DNA of 64,000 nt from Altericroceibacterium xinjiangense. GTDB taxonomy: Bacteria > Pseudomonadota > Alphaproteobacteria > Sphingomonadales > Sphingomonadaceae. Shown one piece after another: positions 45,017-54,111 of the stretch; position 1 is the stretch's first letter; each line of letters opens with the position of its first letter. Below the pieces are notes generated by a model. That model saw only the letters and a program-made list of their open reading frames with translations. It had not been told where the DNA came from and ran no database searches. The position numbers and the translations under genes were made by a program. Location: assembly GCF_003958635.1 (NCBI RefSeq), contig NZ_RSEK01000005.1, forward strand, positions 186,001-250,000, written 5' to 3'.

Positions 45017-46583
45017 CGTCTGCCCCCGTGGTTTCGGGCGGGAGAGCGAACCAGAAGCAGGTCCCTTTGCCCAGTTCGCTGTCGTATCCGATCTCTCCGT
45101 TGTGCTGATCCACAATCGTCCGGGTGATCGCCAGTCCCAGGCCGGTGCCGAACGTGCCGGACCGGTGTTCCGGATCAGCCTGGGCAAACCGGCGGAAGAT
45201 GTGCTGCCGGAATTCAAGCGGGATGCCGGGGCCGCGGTCGGCCACGGTGACCTTGACGCGGCCGTCCTCGCGCAGGCCGGCGACCGTCACCGTCGATCCG
45301 GGCGGGGAAAACTTGCAGGCGTTGGACAGCAGGTTCGTCACCGCCTGGATGAGGCGGCGGGAATCCCCGAGGACCGGCAGGGTCTCCTCCGCGACGAGCT
45401 GAATCTTCACCTGGTGCGCGTCGGCGTACGGCTGGTTCTGTTCGCAGGCATCGATCAGTACCTGCCGAAGATCGATGGGTTGCAGGATGAGGACGGCAGT
45501 GCCGGAACCCAGCTTTTCGATGTCCAGGATGTCGTTGACAAGGCTGGTCAGCCGTTCCGTATTGCGGGTCGCCATTTCCAGCATCTGGCGGCTCTGCGGC
45601 TCAAGAGTGCTGCCGGTCTTGAAGCCGAGGACCGCAAGCGCTCCCCGGATCGCCGTCAGCGGGGTGCGCAGTTCGTGGCTGACGGTAGCGATGAAATCGT
45701 CCTTCAGCCGTACGGCCTGACGTCGCTCCGACGTGTCCTCCACGGTCAGGATGGTCCGCCCATCCGGCATTGCGCTGTGCCAGGCGTCCAGCACGCGGCC
45801 TCCCGCTCCGCGCAGCTCGTACCGCGCCCCTTCGGGAAGCAGCAGGCAGGCAGCCAGCTTTTCGGGTTCTTCCGTTCCCAGTGCCCCGCTGTTGACCGCG
45901 ATGGACAAAAGCTCTTCCAAACAGGGCTTCCAGGTCGAAAACCGCTCCGGATCAAGGTTCAGCAAGCTGAACAGCCGCTCGTTCGACAAGACCAGTTCCC
46001 CTTCCGGTCCGAACACACCGACCCCCTGCTGGGCCTGGTTGACGGTGGCGTAGAGCAGTTCCGTCTGGGCTTGCAGCTGCCGTTCGCGTTCCTCGCTTAT
46101 CCGGCTTCCGATGCGCAGCTCGATCAGATCCGACACGGTCTGTGCCAGCAGTTCCAGGCGCCGGCGGTCCTCCGGCGACAGCGTTCGCGGCTTGCTGTCG
46201 ATCAGGCACAGCGCCCCGATCGGTACGCCATCTTTGACGCGGATCGGGGCCCCGGCATAGAACCGGAGGTGCGGTTCACCGGTTACCGCCACGTTGTTGC
46301 AGAAACGGGGATCCTCCCGCGCATCCTCGACGACGAAGATGCCGGATTCTTCCACCGTGAAGTTGCAGAAGGCGATCTTGCGCGGTGTCTCGTCCACATC
46401 CAGTCCGGATATGCCCTGCATCATCTGCCGCTCCCGCATCAGCACGGTGATGGATGCGATCGGCACTTCGAACATGTCGCAGGCAAGCTGGGTGACGGTT
46501 TCGAATTCCGCCTCTCTTCCCTCGCCGAGCCGGTACCGCTCTATCGCGCGCTGACGCGCTTCCTCGATGCCGTCATTTTCCAT
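45003..46583 (-). CDS. GAF-PAS sensor histidine kinase
   Basis: 526 residues (ATG 46583, AAGGA eight bases upstream; ATG 46592 possible). Soluble: no membrane helix. Order: GAF domain (about residues 25-165; CDMFEVPIASITVL, IAFCNFTV, FYAGAPI), a PAS-like domain (about 175-290), HisKA with IATVSHELRTPLTAIRG, and a HATPase with N box NLLSNACKFSPPGS, G1 DRGPGIP, F box and G2 GTGLGLAI. All catalytic elements are intact. The GAF resembles those of light- or redox-responsive kinases but lacks an evident chromophore cysteine assignment. Divergent from the Hpt gene. Confidence 0.9.
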   Translation of the reverse strand: MENDGIEEARQRAIERYRLGEGREAEFETVTQLACDMFEVPIASITVLMRERQMMQGISGLDVDETPRKIAFCNFTVEESGIFVVEDAREDPRFCNNVAVTGEPHLRFYAGAPIRVKDGVPIGALCLIDSKPRTLSPEDRRRLELLAQTVSDLIELRIGSRISEERERQLQAQTELLYATVNQAQQGVGVFGPEGELVLSNERLFSLLNLDPERFSTWKPCLEELLSIAVNSGALGTEEPEKLAACLLLPEGARYELRGAGGRVLDAWHSAMPDGRTILTVEDTSERRQAVRLKDDFIATVSHELRTPLTAIRGALAVLGFKTGSTLEPQSRQMLEMATRNTERLTSLVNDILDIEKLGSGTAVLILQPIDLRQVLIDACEQNQPYADAHQVKIQLVAEETLPVLGDSRRLIQAVTNLLSNACKFSPPGSTVTVAGLREDGRVKVTVADRGPGIPLEFRQHIFRRFAQADPEHRSGTFGTGLGLAITRTIVDQHNGEIGYDSELGKGTCFWFALPPETTGADDARA

Positions 46584-46698
46584 GGTCGCCATCCTTCAGC
46601 ACGAGAGGCAACAGGTAAACGGCCGCTAGGTTCATTCTTGAAGCAATTTTCTGACGTTCATGGGCGGGATCGGAATAAAGTTTCTTATCATAAGACAC

Positions 46699-47016
46699 AT
46701 GAAGCCGGCTACCCAAACCGAGGATCGGGAAGATCTCCTGCGGCGGCGCATGGAAGAATTGCGCGGGCGTTTCCGAAAACGTCTGTCGCGGGACCGCACG
46801 GCCCTGCTCGACGCTTGGCGCAAAGGCAGCACGGACACGGTGCGGGAGGAAGCGCACAAGCTGGCCGGATCGGCCCCCAGCTTCGGGTATCCGAAGATCG
46901 GCGCGGCCGCAGCCGAAGTCGAGCGCACGCTGGATGCCGACGCGTCCCCGGGCACGTGCGAGGCTGCCGTGCAGCGGCTTTCCGCGCTGCTGAAGGCCGA
47001 AGGAGACCAGCAATGA
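46699..47016 (+). CDS. Hpt (histidine phosphotransfer) domain protein
   Basis: 105 residues from the ATG at 46699 (an ATG at 46660 would add 13). Four-helix Hpt domain with the phosphoaccepting His53 in REEAHKLAGSAPSFGYPKIG. It can shuttle phosphate between the two stand-alone receivers encoded at 44633-45016 and 50447-50866. Its stop overlaps the start of the barrel gene (ATGA) with AAGGAG in front, tying it to the polymer operon. Confidence 0.85.
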   Translation: MKPATQTEDREDLLRRRMEELRGRFRKRLSRDRTALLDAWRKGSTDTVREEAHKLAGSAPSFGYPKIGAAAAEVERTLDADASPGTCEAAVQRLSALLKAEGDQQ

Positions 47017-47942
47017 CGGCAGGCCCGCGCTGCGGATCGCAGGCCGGAAGGCAAGCCGGGTTTCGGCCCCGATTCCGCGTTCGGATTGTCGCGATGACGG
47101 CGGTGATCGCCGGGGGGCTTGCCAACCCGGCCTTGGCTGCGCCCGACCCTTACGGCGGGGTGTCGGTCGGCGGTGTCTATTCCAGCGATGCCGCGCGCAC
47201 GGTGGATGAGGAACTGGACGGATCGGCCATCGTCGGGCGGGCATACGCCGGGGTGCAGTTCGACCCCGCGGGGGATACCACGCAGATCGAGGTATCCAGC
47301 GGCTATTACGGCTACACCACCCGGGAGGACCGCTGGACCAACCGGCTTGCGGTGGACCAGCTCGTCCGGCTGGGCGACGGAGTCCAGCTGGGCATCGAAG
47401 CGGCCGGATCGACCGACATCATCACGCTGGAACGGCGCGGCACCGATCAGGCAAGCCTTGCGGGGCAACTGCAGGTTGAGCGCAGCGACCACCGGGCCGC
47501 TCTGGAGACGGGTCTGCGCCGGCGCTGGTACGAAGACGGCGCGAAATCCTGGGCTCCCTATGTCGAAGCCAGCTACCGCTACCGCATCGGCAGCTGGCAT
47601 AACGTGGTGGCGACCGTCCGCAAGGAATGGACCGAAGCCGATCGCGATACTCTGGATTACGAGCGGCTGATCGCCGGGGCGTACTACACCCGGCCGCTGG
47701 CGCGGCGCACGCGGGTGCGGGCGGGGCTGGTTCACCGTCGCTGGACCTGGGACCAGCGCTTCGCGCCGGGTGGCGACACCCGGCGGGAGCGTTTGTGGAT
47801 TCCCCAGGCGCGCCTGATGCACGGGCTGAGCCGGGACGACTCGATCGATCTCGATTACCGCAGGGTCCTGCGCCGCTCCAACGATGACCGGTTCGATCGC
47901 GACGGCAACCGCCTTACGCTGACGTTCCGGCACGCCTTCTAG
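47013..47942 (+). CDS. Outer-membrane beta-barrel protein of the polymer locus
   Basis: 309 residues. An N-terminal extension with basic residues, then a signal peptide (AMTAVIAGGLANPALAAPD), then alternating amphipathic strands throughout (for example TTQIEVSSGYYGYTTRE, HNVVATVRKEWTEADR, RVRAGLVHRRWTWDQRF) and a C-terminal Phe (LTFRHAF), the usual barrel-insertion signal. About 14 strands are suggested by eye. No family recognised. It is coupled to the Hpt gene and may be the export pore or surface anchor for the polymer. Confidence 0.7.
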   Translation: MTAGPRCGSQAGRQAGFRPRFRVRIVAMTAVIAGGLANPALAAPDPYGGVSVGGVYSSDAARTVDEELDGSAIVGRAYAGVQFDPAGDTTQIEVSSGYYGYTTREDRWTNRLAVDQLVRLGDGVQLGIEAAGSTDIITLERRGTDQASLAGQLQVERSDHRAALETGLRRRWYEDGAKSWAPYVEASYRYRIGSWHNVVATVRKEWTEADRDTLDYERLIAGAYYTRPLARRTRVRAGLVHRRWTWDQRFAPGGDTRRERLWIPQARLMHGLSRDDSIDLDYRRVLRRSNDDRFDRDGNRLTLTFRHAF

Positions 47943-47954
47943 ACGGCAGGAGAC

Positions 47955-50450
47955 GTGGAACGCGCCGCTGGGGGAGAGAAGGGGTGGGGGCCGCTGCGCC
48001 ATCCTTTCCTGAGCCTTGCCCTGTTTCCTGTCCTGCTTGGGCTGACCGTGGCCGCGATCGGCGAACTGGGCCTGCTGCGTGTTGGCAACGGATTTCTATT
48101 CGATCTGGCGGTCGCCCGCGTGTCCCCGGAAAAGCCGCAGGTGCTGGTAGTCCGCGCTGAACCGGAGGACGCGGCTCGCATCACTGAACGGTTGCGCGGC
48201 CTCGGGGCCGACGGCGTGATGCTCGTCCTGCCGGATGCCAGCGCTCCCGTGCCGGAAGGCGCGGTGGCCGGAGTACAGCCGGACCAGCACCCGCGAGGCG
48301 AAGTCTGGGTCCTGCCGGCGAAGCCGATCGGACGGGTAGCGGCCGAAATCGTCCCGCCCGGGCAGAGGACCACCCGCCGGTTCCTGTTATGGCTGCTGGG
48401 AGAAGACGGTCCCATTCCCACCCTGGAAGGGATCGTGACCACCGGGATCTCCTCCCATCCGGAGCGTCTGGCCGGGTTGCCGCCGGGTGAGATCATGCCG
48501 GTGCTGGAGGGAGCGCAGGTGCTTGCCGGGCACCTGCCGCCCGGCAGCCTGACCGGCCTCATCGTAGTAGTCGGCCCGCCCGCTTTCCAGGATGCGGAGC
48601 GCTACCGGGTATCGACCCTGCCGGGCGCGCCGATGGTCAGCGCGGCGGAATTCCACGCACGGGCGCTGCAGAGCGTCCTGACCGAGCGGACGGTGATCGC
48701 GATCCGGGGTCTGCCTTCCGCCGTGCTGCTGGTTCTCTTTGCACTGCTCGCCGGCGCGATCGGAGGGCTGGCGCCCCTTCGGCGGCAAGTGCCGGGCATT
48801 GTTCTTGCCGGTGCCCTTGCGGTGGCGGGGGGCATGGCGCTGATCGGCACGGCCGGACTGCTGCTGCCGCTGGTGGAAATCATCCTGATCGCTCTGGTTC
48901 TGGCGCTGAGGGCTGCCTTTCGCAAACAAGCGGCCATCCGGCGCAAGCTGCTGCTGCTGGGTGACCGGTCGGCGGCCCAACTTCGTTCTCCCCACCGCAT
49001 TCCGGACGAGGAGCGGTGGGCGGAATTCTTTTCGGCCGCAGCGCGGCTGACGGGGGTGGAGAACAGCCTGGTCCTGAGCGAGAGCGCAGAGGGCGCCTTC
49101 CATCCGCTGGCGGTGTTCGGTGCGCCCCTTCACGAGAGTGGAAGTCCGGAGGGAAGCCTCGCTCGCTCGCGCGATTTCGACCGCGCCGACGCTGTGCCGG
49201 GGGCACCCGTAATCGCGTCCGGCATCGGCAGCCGGGGCGATGTGCAGGTCGTCCGGCTCAATTCCCGAGGGGAGGCGGGGCTTTACTGGGTCTTTACCAC
49301 TCCGCAGGCCTCGGCGGAGCGGGACCACGTCCAGGCCGCCGCCGGACGGCTGGCGCGCCATGCACTTGAGCGGCTTGACCGGGCCCGGCCCCACGCGGAC
49401 TGGCAGGAGCCGGAGGATCGGCTCGACCGGGCCCTGTCCGGGATCATCACGCGCAATCACGAGGTGGCGCGGGCATTTGCCGGGCTGCAGGCTGCGATCA
49501 TCCTGTTCGATCCGGCCGGCGTTCCGCTCCAGGCGAACGAGAGTATGGAGCGGTTGCTGCAGAAGGCCGGGCTTTCGCTGTCCCGTACCACTCCGGTCGA
49601 CTTTGCGGTGGCGGCGGCCGGGCTGGAGATGGAGGACGCCCGCCGCACGCTGGGATACCTGGTCCGGCACGGCGGCCAGGCGCGCCTTGGCACCCGCACG
49701 CAAATCGGGGGGCGGCACTACACGGTCCGCGCGGCGCGCATCGAAGGGGATCTCCTGTTCGAGGTGAACGACGTCACCGAACTGGAGCGGTTGACCCGGA
49801 TCGAGGCAGAACTGGCCGGTGAGATCGACGCGAAGCTGCGCAACGATCTGGAAGCGATCACGCTGGCCACCCGGCTCGCGGCCGATGAACGGTTTGCCCC
49901 CGAACGGCGTACCCGGGCCCTGCAGATGATCGCGCAGGCGGCTCAGCGTGCAGGTGGCACGCTCCGGTCGCTGGACCACCTGGTGGAATCCTCCCTGTTC
50001 GAGAATGAAACCCGGGCCTACCCGCTCAATCCGCGGTCGGCCCTGGACCGGGCGCTGGCCAGGATCGGGCCGGACGCGGAACGGGCCGGAGCGCACGTGC
50101 GCGTGCACCAGCCGGAGCTTGTCTCGCTGGTGCTGGCTGAGCCCGACCAGCTCGATTGCCTGATCGAGGCGATGCTGCAGATCATCGTCAGCGACAGCTC
50201 CCGCGGTTCGGAGATCGCTGTCGACCTGATCGAGCGGAAGGAGAGCAGTGAAATCGCGATGCAGGGCGGCTTCGGTCTTCCCGCGGCCCGGTTCGCCGAC
50301 TCCCTGCACGCGCCGCAGCAGGATCACCGCTCTCCGTTCCGGATCCTTCAGCGGGCAATGCGCCAGCTTCCCGCATGGGGAGCCGAGCTGACCGCGCAAA
50401 GCGACGTGGGGCAGGGTTACCGGTTCGTTCTGCGGTTGAGGAAGACATGA
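47955..50450 (+). CDS. Membrane sensor with CHASE2-like domain and degenerate kinase core
   Basis: 831 residues, GTG start. A first helix (about residues 18-45) and three more (about 255-325) enclose a CHASE2-like extracytoplasmic domain (FDLAVARVSPEKPQVLVVRAEPED). The cytoplasmic part has GAF-like and PAS-like regions (GLQAAIILFDPAGVPLQANESM). Where a HisKA box is expected the sequence is EIDAKLRNDLEAITLATRL, with no HELR-type histidine, and the HATPase region lacks clear N, G1 and G2 boxes. It is probably a pseudokinase sensor. Its stop overlaps the next regulator start (ATGA). Confidence 0.7.
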   Translation: MERAAGGEKGWGPLRHPFLSLALFPVLLGLTVAAIGELGLLRVGNGFLFDLAVARVSPEKPQVLVVRAEPEDAARITERLRGLGADGVMLVLPDASAPVPEGAVAGVQPDQHPRGEVWVLPAKPIGRVAAEIVPPGQRTTRRFLLWLLGEDGPIPTLEGIVTTGISSHPERLAGLPPGEIMPVLEGAQVLAGHLPPGSLTGLIVVVGPPAFQDAERYRVSTLPGAPMVSAAEFHARALQSVLTERTVIAIRGLPSAVLLVLFALLAGAIGGLAPLRRQVPGIVLAGALAVAGGMALIGTAGLLLPLVEIILIALVLALRAAFRKQAAIRRKLLLLGDRSAAQLRSPHRIPDEERWAEFFSAAARLTGVENSLVLSESAEGAFHPLAVFGAPLHESGSPEGSLARSRDFDRADAVPGAPVIASGIGSRGDVQVVRLNSRGEAGLYWVFTTPQASAERDHVQAAAGRLARHALERLDRARPHADWQEPEDRLDRALSGIITRNHEVARAFAGLQAAIILFDPAGVPLQANESMERLLQKAGLSLSRTTPVDFAVAAAGLEMEDARRTLGYLVRHGGQARLGTRTQIGGRHYTVRAARIEGDLLFEVNDVTELERLTRIEAELAGEIDAKLRNDLEAITLATRLAADERFAPERRTRALQMIAQAAQRAGGTLRSLDHLVESSLFENETRAYPLNPRSALDRALARIGPDAERAGAHVRVHQPELVSLVLAEPDQLDCLIEAMLQIIVSDSSRGSEIAVDLIERKESSEIAMQGGFGLPAARFADSLHAPQQDHRSPFRILQRAMRQLPAWGAELTAQSDVGQGYRFVLRLRKT

Positions 50451-50866
50451 GCACGACACGCATACTGCTGGTAGAGGACGATCCCCTCCTGCGAGAGCTG
50501 GTCGAGATGGTGCTGGAGGTCGAGGGGTATTCCGTCGCCTGCGCCGACAATGGCGCTGCCGGGCTGGAGCAGGCGGAACGCGATGCGTTCCATCTCGTGA
50601 TCCTCGACTTGCTGATGCCGGTCATGGACGGCATGCGATTTCTGGAAGAGTTCCGCCGGAGCGCAGAGCGCCGGCCGCCGGTGCTTGTGCTGTCCGCCAG
50701 CACCACACCGGACATGACCGATCGCGCCCTGAGGGCCGGGGCTGCGGCCGTTGCCCGCAAGCCGATCGATCAGGAAGAGCTGCTCGGCCTCGTGCGTTCG
50801 CTGCTGGAGCGTGAACAAAGCGAAGCAGGCACGGGCAACGCCGGGAAAAGCAACGGCGGGGCATGA
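50447..50866 (+). CDS. Single-domain response regulator (CheY-like)
   Basis: 139 residues. REC domain with EDD (10-12), phosphoacceptor Asp54 in LVILDLLMPVMDG, switch Ser/Thr in LVLSASTT and Lys in VARKPIDQ. The C-terminal tail (EREQSEAGTGNAGKSNGGA) is flexible. Overlaps both neighbours by four bases, so it is made together with the CHASE2-like sensor and the PgsC-like protein and is a good candidate for direct control of polymer synthesis through protein contact. Confidence 0.88.
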   Translation: MSTTRILLVEDDPLLRELVEMVLEVEGYSVACADNGAAGLEQAERDAFHLVILDLLMPVMDGMRFLEEFRRSAERRPPVLVLSASTTPDMTDRALRAGAAAVARKPIDQEELLGLVRSLLEREQSEAGTGNAGKSNGGA

Positions 50867-53334
50867 ACGGGTTCGCCCTTCCGATCCTGCCCGACGGCAG
50901 CCTGGCCAGTTCGGTCATCACCACCGTCTGGGTCGGCGTGCTGGTGGTCACGTTCTTTAACCTGCGGTTCGGCTGGGTTCTTTCGGGCCTGGTCGTGCCG
51001 GGATACCTCGTCCCGCTGCTGATTTCCAAGCCCGTATCGGGCGTCGTGGTGATCATCGAGGGCGCGATCACTTACGGCCTGTTCTGGCTGCTGTCGGAAC
51101 GGTTTTCCGGGCCGACGCGCTGGAGCAGCTTTTTCGGCCGCGACCGGTTCATGGGCCTGATCCTGGTGAGCGTCGCGGTGCGGCTGCTGCTGGACGGATG
51201 GCTGCTGCCGCTTGCCGCCAAGGCGATCGACAGCCGTTACGGCCTCGATTTCGACTGGGGGAACAACCTCCACAGCTTCGGCCTCATCGTGGTGGCCTTG
51301 CTGGCCAATCAGCTGTGGAAGCCCGGCTTCGCAAGGGGAATGACGCAGGCGCTGGTAACGATCGGGGCGACGTTCCTGATCGTCCGCTTCGGGCTGATGG
51401 AATTCACCAACTTCCGGATCGGGTCGGTCGCCTATCTGTACGAGAATTTCGCCAGCTCGATCCTTGCCAGCCCCAAGGCCTACATCATCCTGATCACCAC
51501 GGCCCTGATCGCCTCGCGGTTGAACCTGCGGTACGGATGGGACTTCAGCGGCATCCTGATCCCCGCTCTGCTGGCGCTCCAATGGTATCAGCCGTGGAAG
51601 ATCCTGACGTCGGTGGCAGAGGCGCTGATCATCTTCGGGCTGGGAAGCGCGCTGCTGTCCAGCCGTATGTTCGCGGGCAGCACGGTCGAGGGTGCGCGCA
51701 AGATCCTGCTCTTCTTCAACATCAGCTTCGCCTACCGGCTGGTCCTGGGACACGCGCTCGGCTGGGCGGGTGTCGAGGACCGGATCAACGACTACTACGG
51801 TTTCGGTTACCTGCTGCCGACGCTGATCGCGCTGAAGGCGCACGACAAGGGAATCCTGACGCGGGTCATGCGCCTGACGGTGCAGACCAGCTTTCTCGGG
51901 GCGGTGCTTGGCAGCGCCATCGGATTCGCGCTGGCACTGGCTCTTCCCCGGACAGACGTCGCGATCGCGCAGCCGGGCGGCTCCGGCTCCGTTGCCGTTC
52001 CGGGCCGGATCGCGGCGGCGGCTATCGGCGCCGCCCGGCGGGAACGGGGCGACGCGGGCCGGATACCGCTTTCCGCAATCGACGACTTTCGCAGCGGCAT
52101 CGCACTGGTCGACGCGGGCCGTGCGGCCGAAGCCGATCCCCTGCTGGGCGAGGCGGGGTACCGGGTCGGACCGGTGGCCGGGGGGCGGCTGGCGGTGACC
52201 CCGCTTGCAGGGAGGGGGGCCGCGTTCCTGTTCGATCCTTCGGCACCGGGTTCCCTCTGCCTTCAGCTGCGCGATCCGGTGAGCCTGCCGGGGCTCGGCA
52301 CGGCCGCGGTTCGCCTGGCCGATCTTCAGCAGGCACGTTGGCTGGCAATCGGGGGAGATCTGGCATCCGGCCGCAACGTGGCGCGAGCGCCCGCCAGGCT
52401 GTTCGGGCAAGCCGTGCCGGACTGCCTGCAGATCGCGGGGGCGCAAGGGAGCGGCGCGGCGCTGGAACTGGTAGGCGACATGGGCACGCGGCTGGACCTG
52501 GCGCGGCTGCAATCGGCCTTTCCGCGCTTTCGGCTCCGCTTCGCGGCGCCTTCGGCGGCGGCATCATCCCGGCTCCTGCTGACACACGACGCGGTTCGCC
52601 ACCTGCTCGTGCGGGCTCCCGCCGGGAACCGGGTTGCGGAATCGCGCCCGCTGACCGCAGATGAGCTCGCCTTCTTCGACTTCGAGGTGCTGGGCCCGCT
52701 GCTGCGGACAGGTGCCGGTGCCGTTCCGGCCGTCAACCCGGCCGCCGCGGCGCTTGGCTTTGCCGTCACGGCGCAAGCGGAAGGAGAAGCAAGGCAGCGT
52801 GTGGCGATCGATCGGCGCGGCAAGGCGGAGGAACGCTATCTCCTGCGTCCCGGCGCGTCCGGCCCGGTCCTGCAAGTGCCCGCCGACCCGGAATTGATGG
52901 AGCGCGCCCTCACCCTGCTGCGCCAGCTGGATGCGCGGGCATTGATCGTGGTTTCGAACGAAGACCGGCTGGACGAGCGCAGCAATCGGGTACCGGATCT
53001 CGTCACGCAGGCCTTGCTCCGGCAACCGGCCGGGGAACGATTCATCCTGCAGGTCCGCGCCCGGCCCACTCGTGAAGGCGGGGGCGCTGCGGAAGGTGCC
53101 GACGCCACCGGACTGGTGCTGGCCGCTGACCGGATGGAGCCTGTGGGCGGGTTCGGACAGCGACTGGCGCAGAGGCTGCGCCGTCTTGGCCTGGATGTCC
53201 GGCTGCTGGACTGGGGTGCGGCCACGGCCGGGCTGGAGATCGGGCCGGCGCCGCAGCTGCGTTACGCCCGGCAAGCGCTGGACGCGCGAGTGGCGATCCT
53301 CTGGGTCCCGGTTTCGTCGGGAGACGGCGCATGA
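50863..53334 (+). CDS. PgsC/CapC-like polyglutamate-synthase membrane subunit, duplicated, with large C-terminal domain
   Basis: 823 residues. About ten to twelve membrane helices fill residues 1-362. Two CapC-like units are visible: NLRFGWVLSGLVVPGYLVP (33-51) and NLRYGWDFSGILIPALLAL (221-239), each continuing for about 80 similar residues (SSFFGRDRFMGLIL / GARKILLFFNISFA). Bacillus PgsC has one unit of about 150 residues. After residue 370 come about 450 soluble residues without a recognised domain, probably periplasmic. PgsC with PgsB forms the poly-gamma-glutamate synthase; here the partner is at 55014-59000. Confidence 0.8.
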   Translation: MNGFALPILPDGSLASSVITTVWVGVLVVTFFNLRFGWVLSGLVVPGYLVPLLISKPVSGVVVIIEGAITYGLFWLLSERFSGPTRWSSFFGRDRFMGLILVSVAVRLLLDGWLLPLAAKAIDSRYGLDFDWGNNLHSFGLIVVALLANQLWKPGFARGMTQALVTIGATFLIVRFGLMEFTNFRIGSVAYLYENFASSILASPKAYIILITTALIASRLNLRYGWDFSGILIPALLALQWYQPWKILTSVAEALIIFGLGSALLSSRMFAGSTVEGARKILLFFNISFAYRLVLGHALGWAGVEDRINDYYGFGYLLPTLIALKAHDKGILTRVMRLTVQTSFLGAVLGSAIGFALALALPRTDVAIAQPGGSGSVAVPGRIAAAAIGAARRERGDAGRIPLSAIDDFRSGIALVDAGRAAEADPLLGEAGYRVGPVAGGRLAVTPLAGRGAAFLFDPSAPGSLCLQLRDPVSLPGLGTAAVRLADLQQARWLAIGGDLASGRNVARAPARLFGQAVPDCLQIAGAQGSGAALELVGDMGTRLDLARLQSAFPRFRLRFAAPSAAASSRLLLTHDAVRHLLVRAPAGNRVAESRPLTADELAFFDFEVLGPLLRTGAGAVPAVNPAAAALGFAVTAQAEGEARQRVAIDRRGKAEERYLLRPGASGPVLQVPADPELMERALTLLRQLDARALIVVSNEDRLDERSNRVPDLVTQALLRQPAGERFILQVRARPTREGGGAAEGADATGLVLAADRMEPVGGFGQRLAQRLRRLGLDVRLLDWGAATAGLEIGPAPQLRYARQALDARVAILWVPVSSGDGA

Positions 53335-54107
53335 GATTGCTGGGCCGCCTGCTGCTGGCGCTGTTCGTCTGCAGCGTCGTGGCAGCGCTGGCGCTGGGCT
53401 TTTGGGCGCGCCTGCCGGACTGGCTGTCCGTCACGCCGGACAGGGGCGAACGCTTCAAGGACGTGGTCCCCAGCCTGGTTTATCCCCTGCGAGCCGAACC
53501 GACGGAGTTCGTCTTCAGCCGCCCGCAGGAACACGTCCGGCTGCTGACGAACGCCGATGCGGTGCCGGTGGGGCCTGAGCCGACCTACGCCTACCATGTC
53601 GAAGCCCGGGACGAACAGGGGCGCACGGTAGTGGACCGTAACATATACCTGCGTTCTGTCCGGCTTTACGTTCGCGGGCCTGATGGGCGCGAGTCCGAGG
53701 GGCGGCTGCTTCCCCATGCGTTCACCGGCGATGAAAGTGGATTGGTACCTTCAGGAGGGGATGCGATGTTGATTGATTTTGAGCGGCCGGTGTCTTCCAT
53801 CCGCTTGGCGCAAGTTGCGCTGGGACCGGGCGTAGGCCGGATACTCGCCCGGGTGCAGGAGTACCGGCCCGTATCGGCGCGTCAGCTGGAGGTCGGCTGG
53901 GACCGGATGAGCGCCGACGAACGGGAGAGCCTCACCGCGGGAAACCCGCTCGGCCCCGATCGCGTGGGCGTGGCGGAACAGGAGAGAATCCTCAGGCGCG
54001 AGTGGCATCCGGTCGGGCCATCCGGCGTTCGCGGGCGCGATTACCGGCTCAGTGCGCTGTATGAACGCCCCGGCCGCAGACGGCAGCTTCTGGACCGGAA
54101 AGATTAG
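53331..54107 (+). CDS. Unrecognised membrane-anchored periplasmic protein of the polymer locus
   Basis: 258 residues. One N-terminal helix (LLGRLLLALFVCSVVAALALGFWA) anchors a periplasmic domain with no family match known to me. The middle has beta-rich segments (YAYHVEARDEQGRTVVDRNIYLRSVRLYVRG, AMLIDFERPVSSIRLAQVAL), and the last 80 residues are charged with DRMSADERESL. It overlaps the PgsC-like gene by four bases. By position it could take the place of PgsA or PgsW in other polyglutamate systems, but no similarity is visible. Confidence 0.6.
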   Translation: MRLLGRLLLALFVCSVVAALALGFWARLPDWLSVTPDRGERFKDVVPSLVYPLRAEPTEFVFSRPQEHVRLLTNADAVPVGPEPTYAYHVEARDEQGRTVVDRNIYLRSVRLYVRGPDGRESEGRLLPHAFTGDESGLVPSGGDAMLIDFERPVSSIRLAQVALGPGVGRILARVQEYRPVSARQLEVGWDRMSADERESLTAGNPLGPDRVGVAEQERILRREWHPVGPSGVRGRDYRLSALYERPGRRRQLLDRKD

Positions 54108-54111
54108 AGCC

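Noticed and set aside
44937-47012. A long plus-strand frame preceding the barrel gene, antisense to the histidine kinase
   Set aside because: The kinase on the minus strand has every catalytic motif intact; the plus-strand translation has none, and the barrel gene has its own ribosome binding site at 47013.
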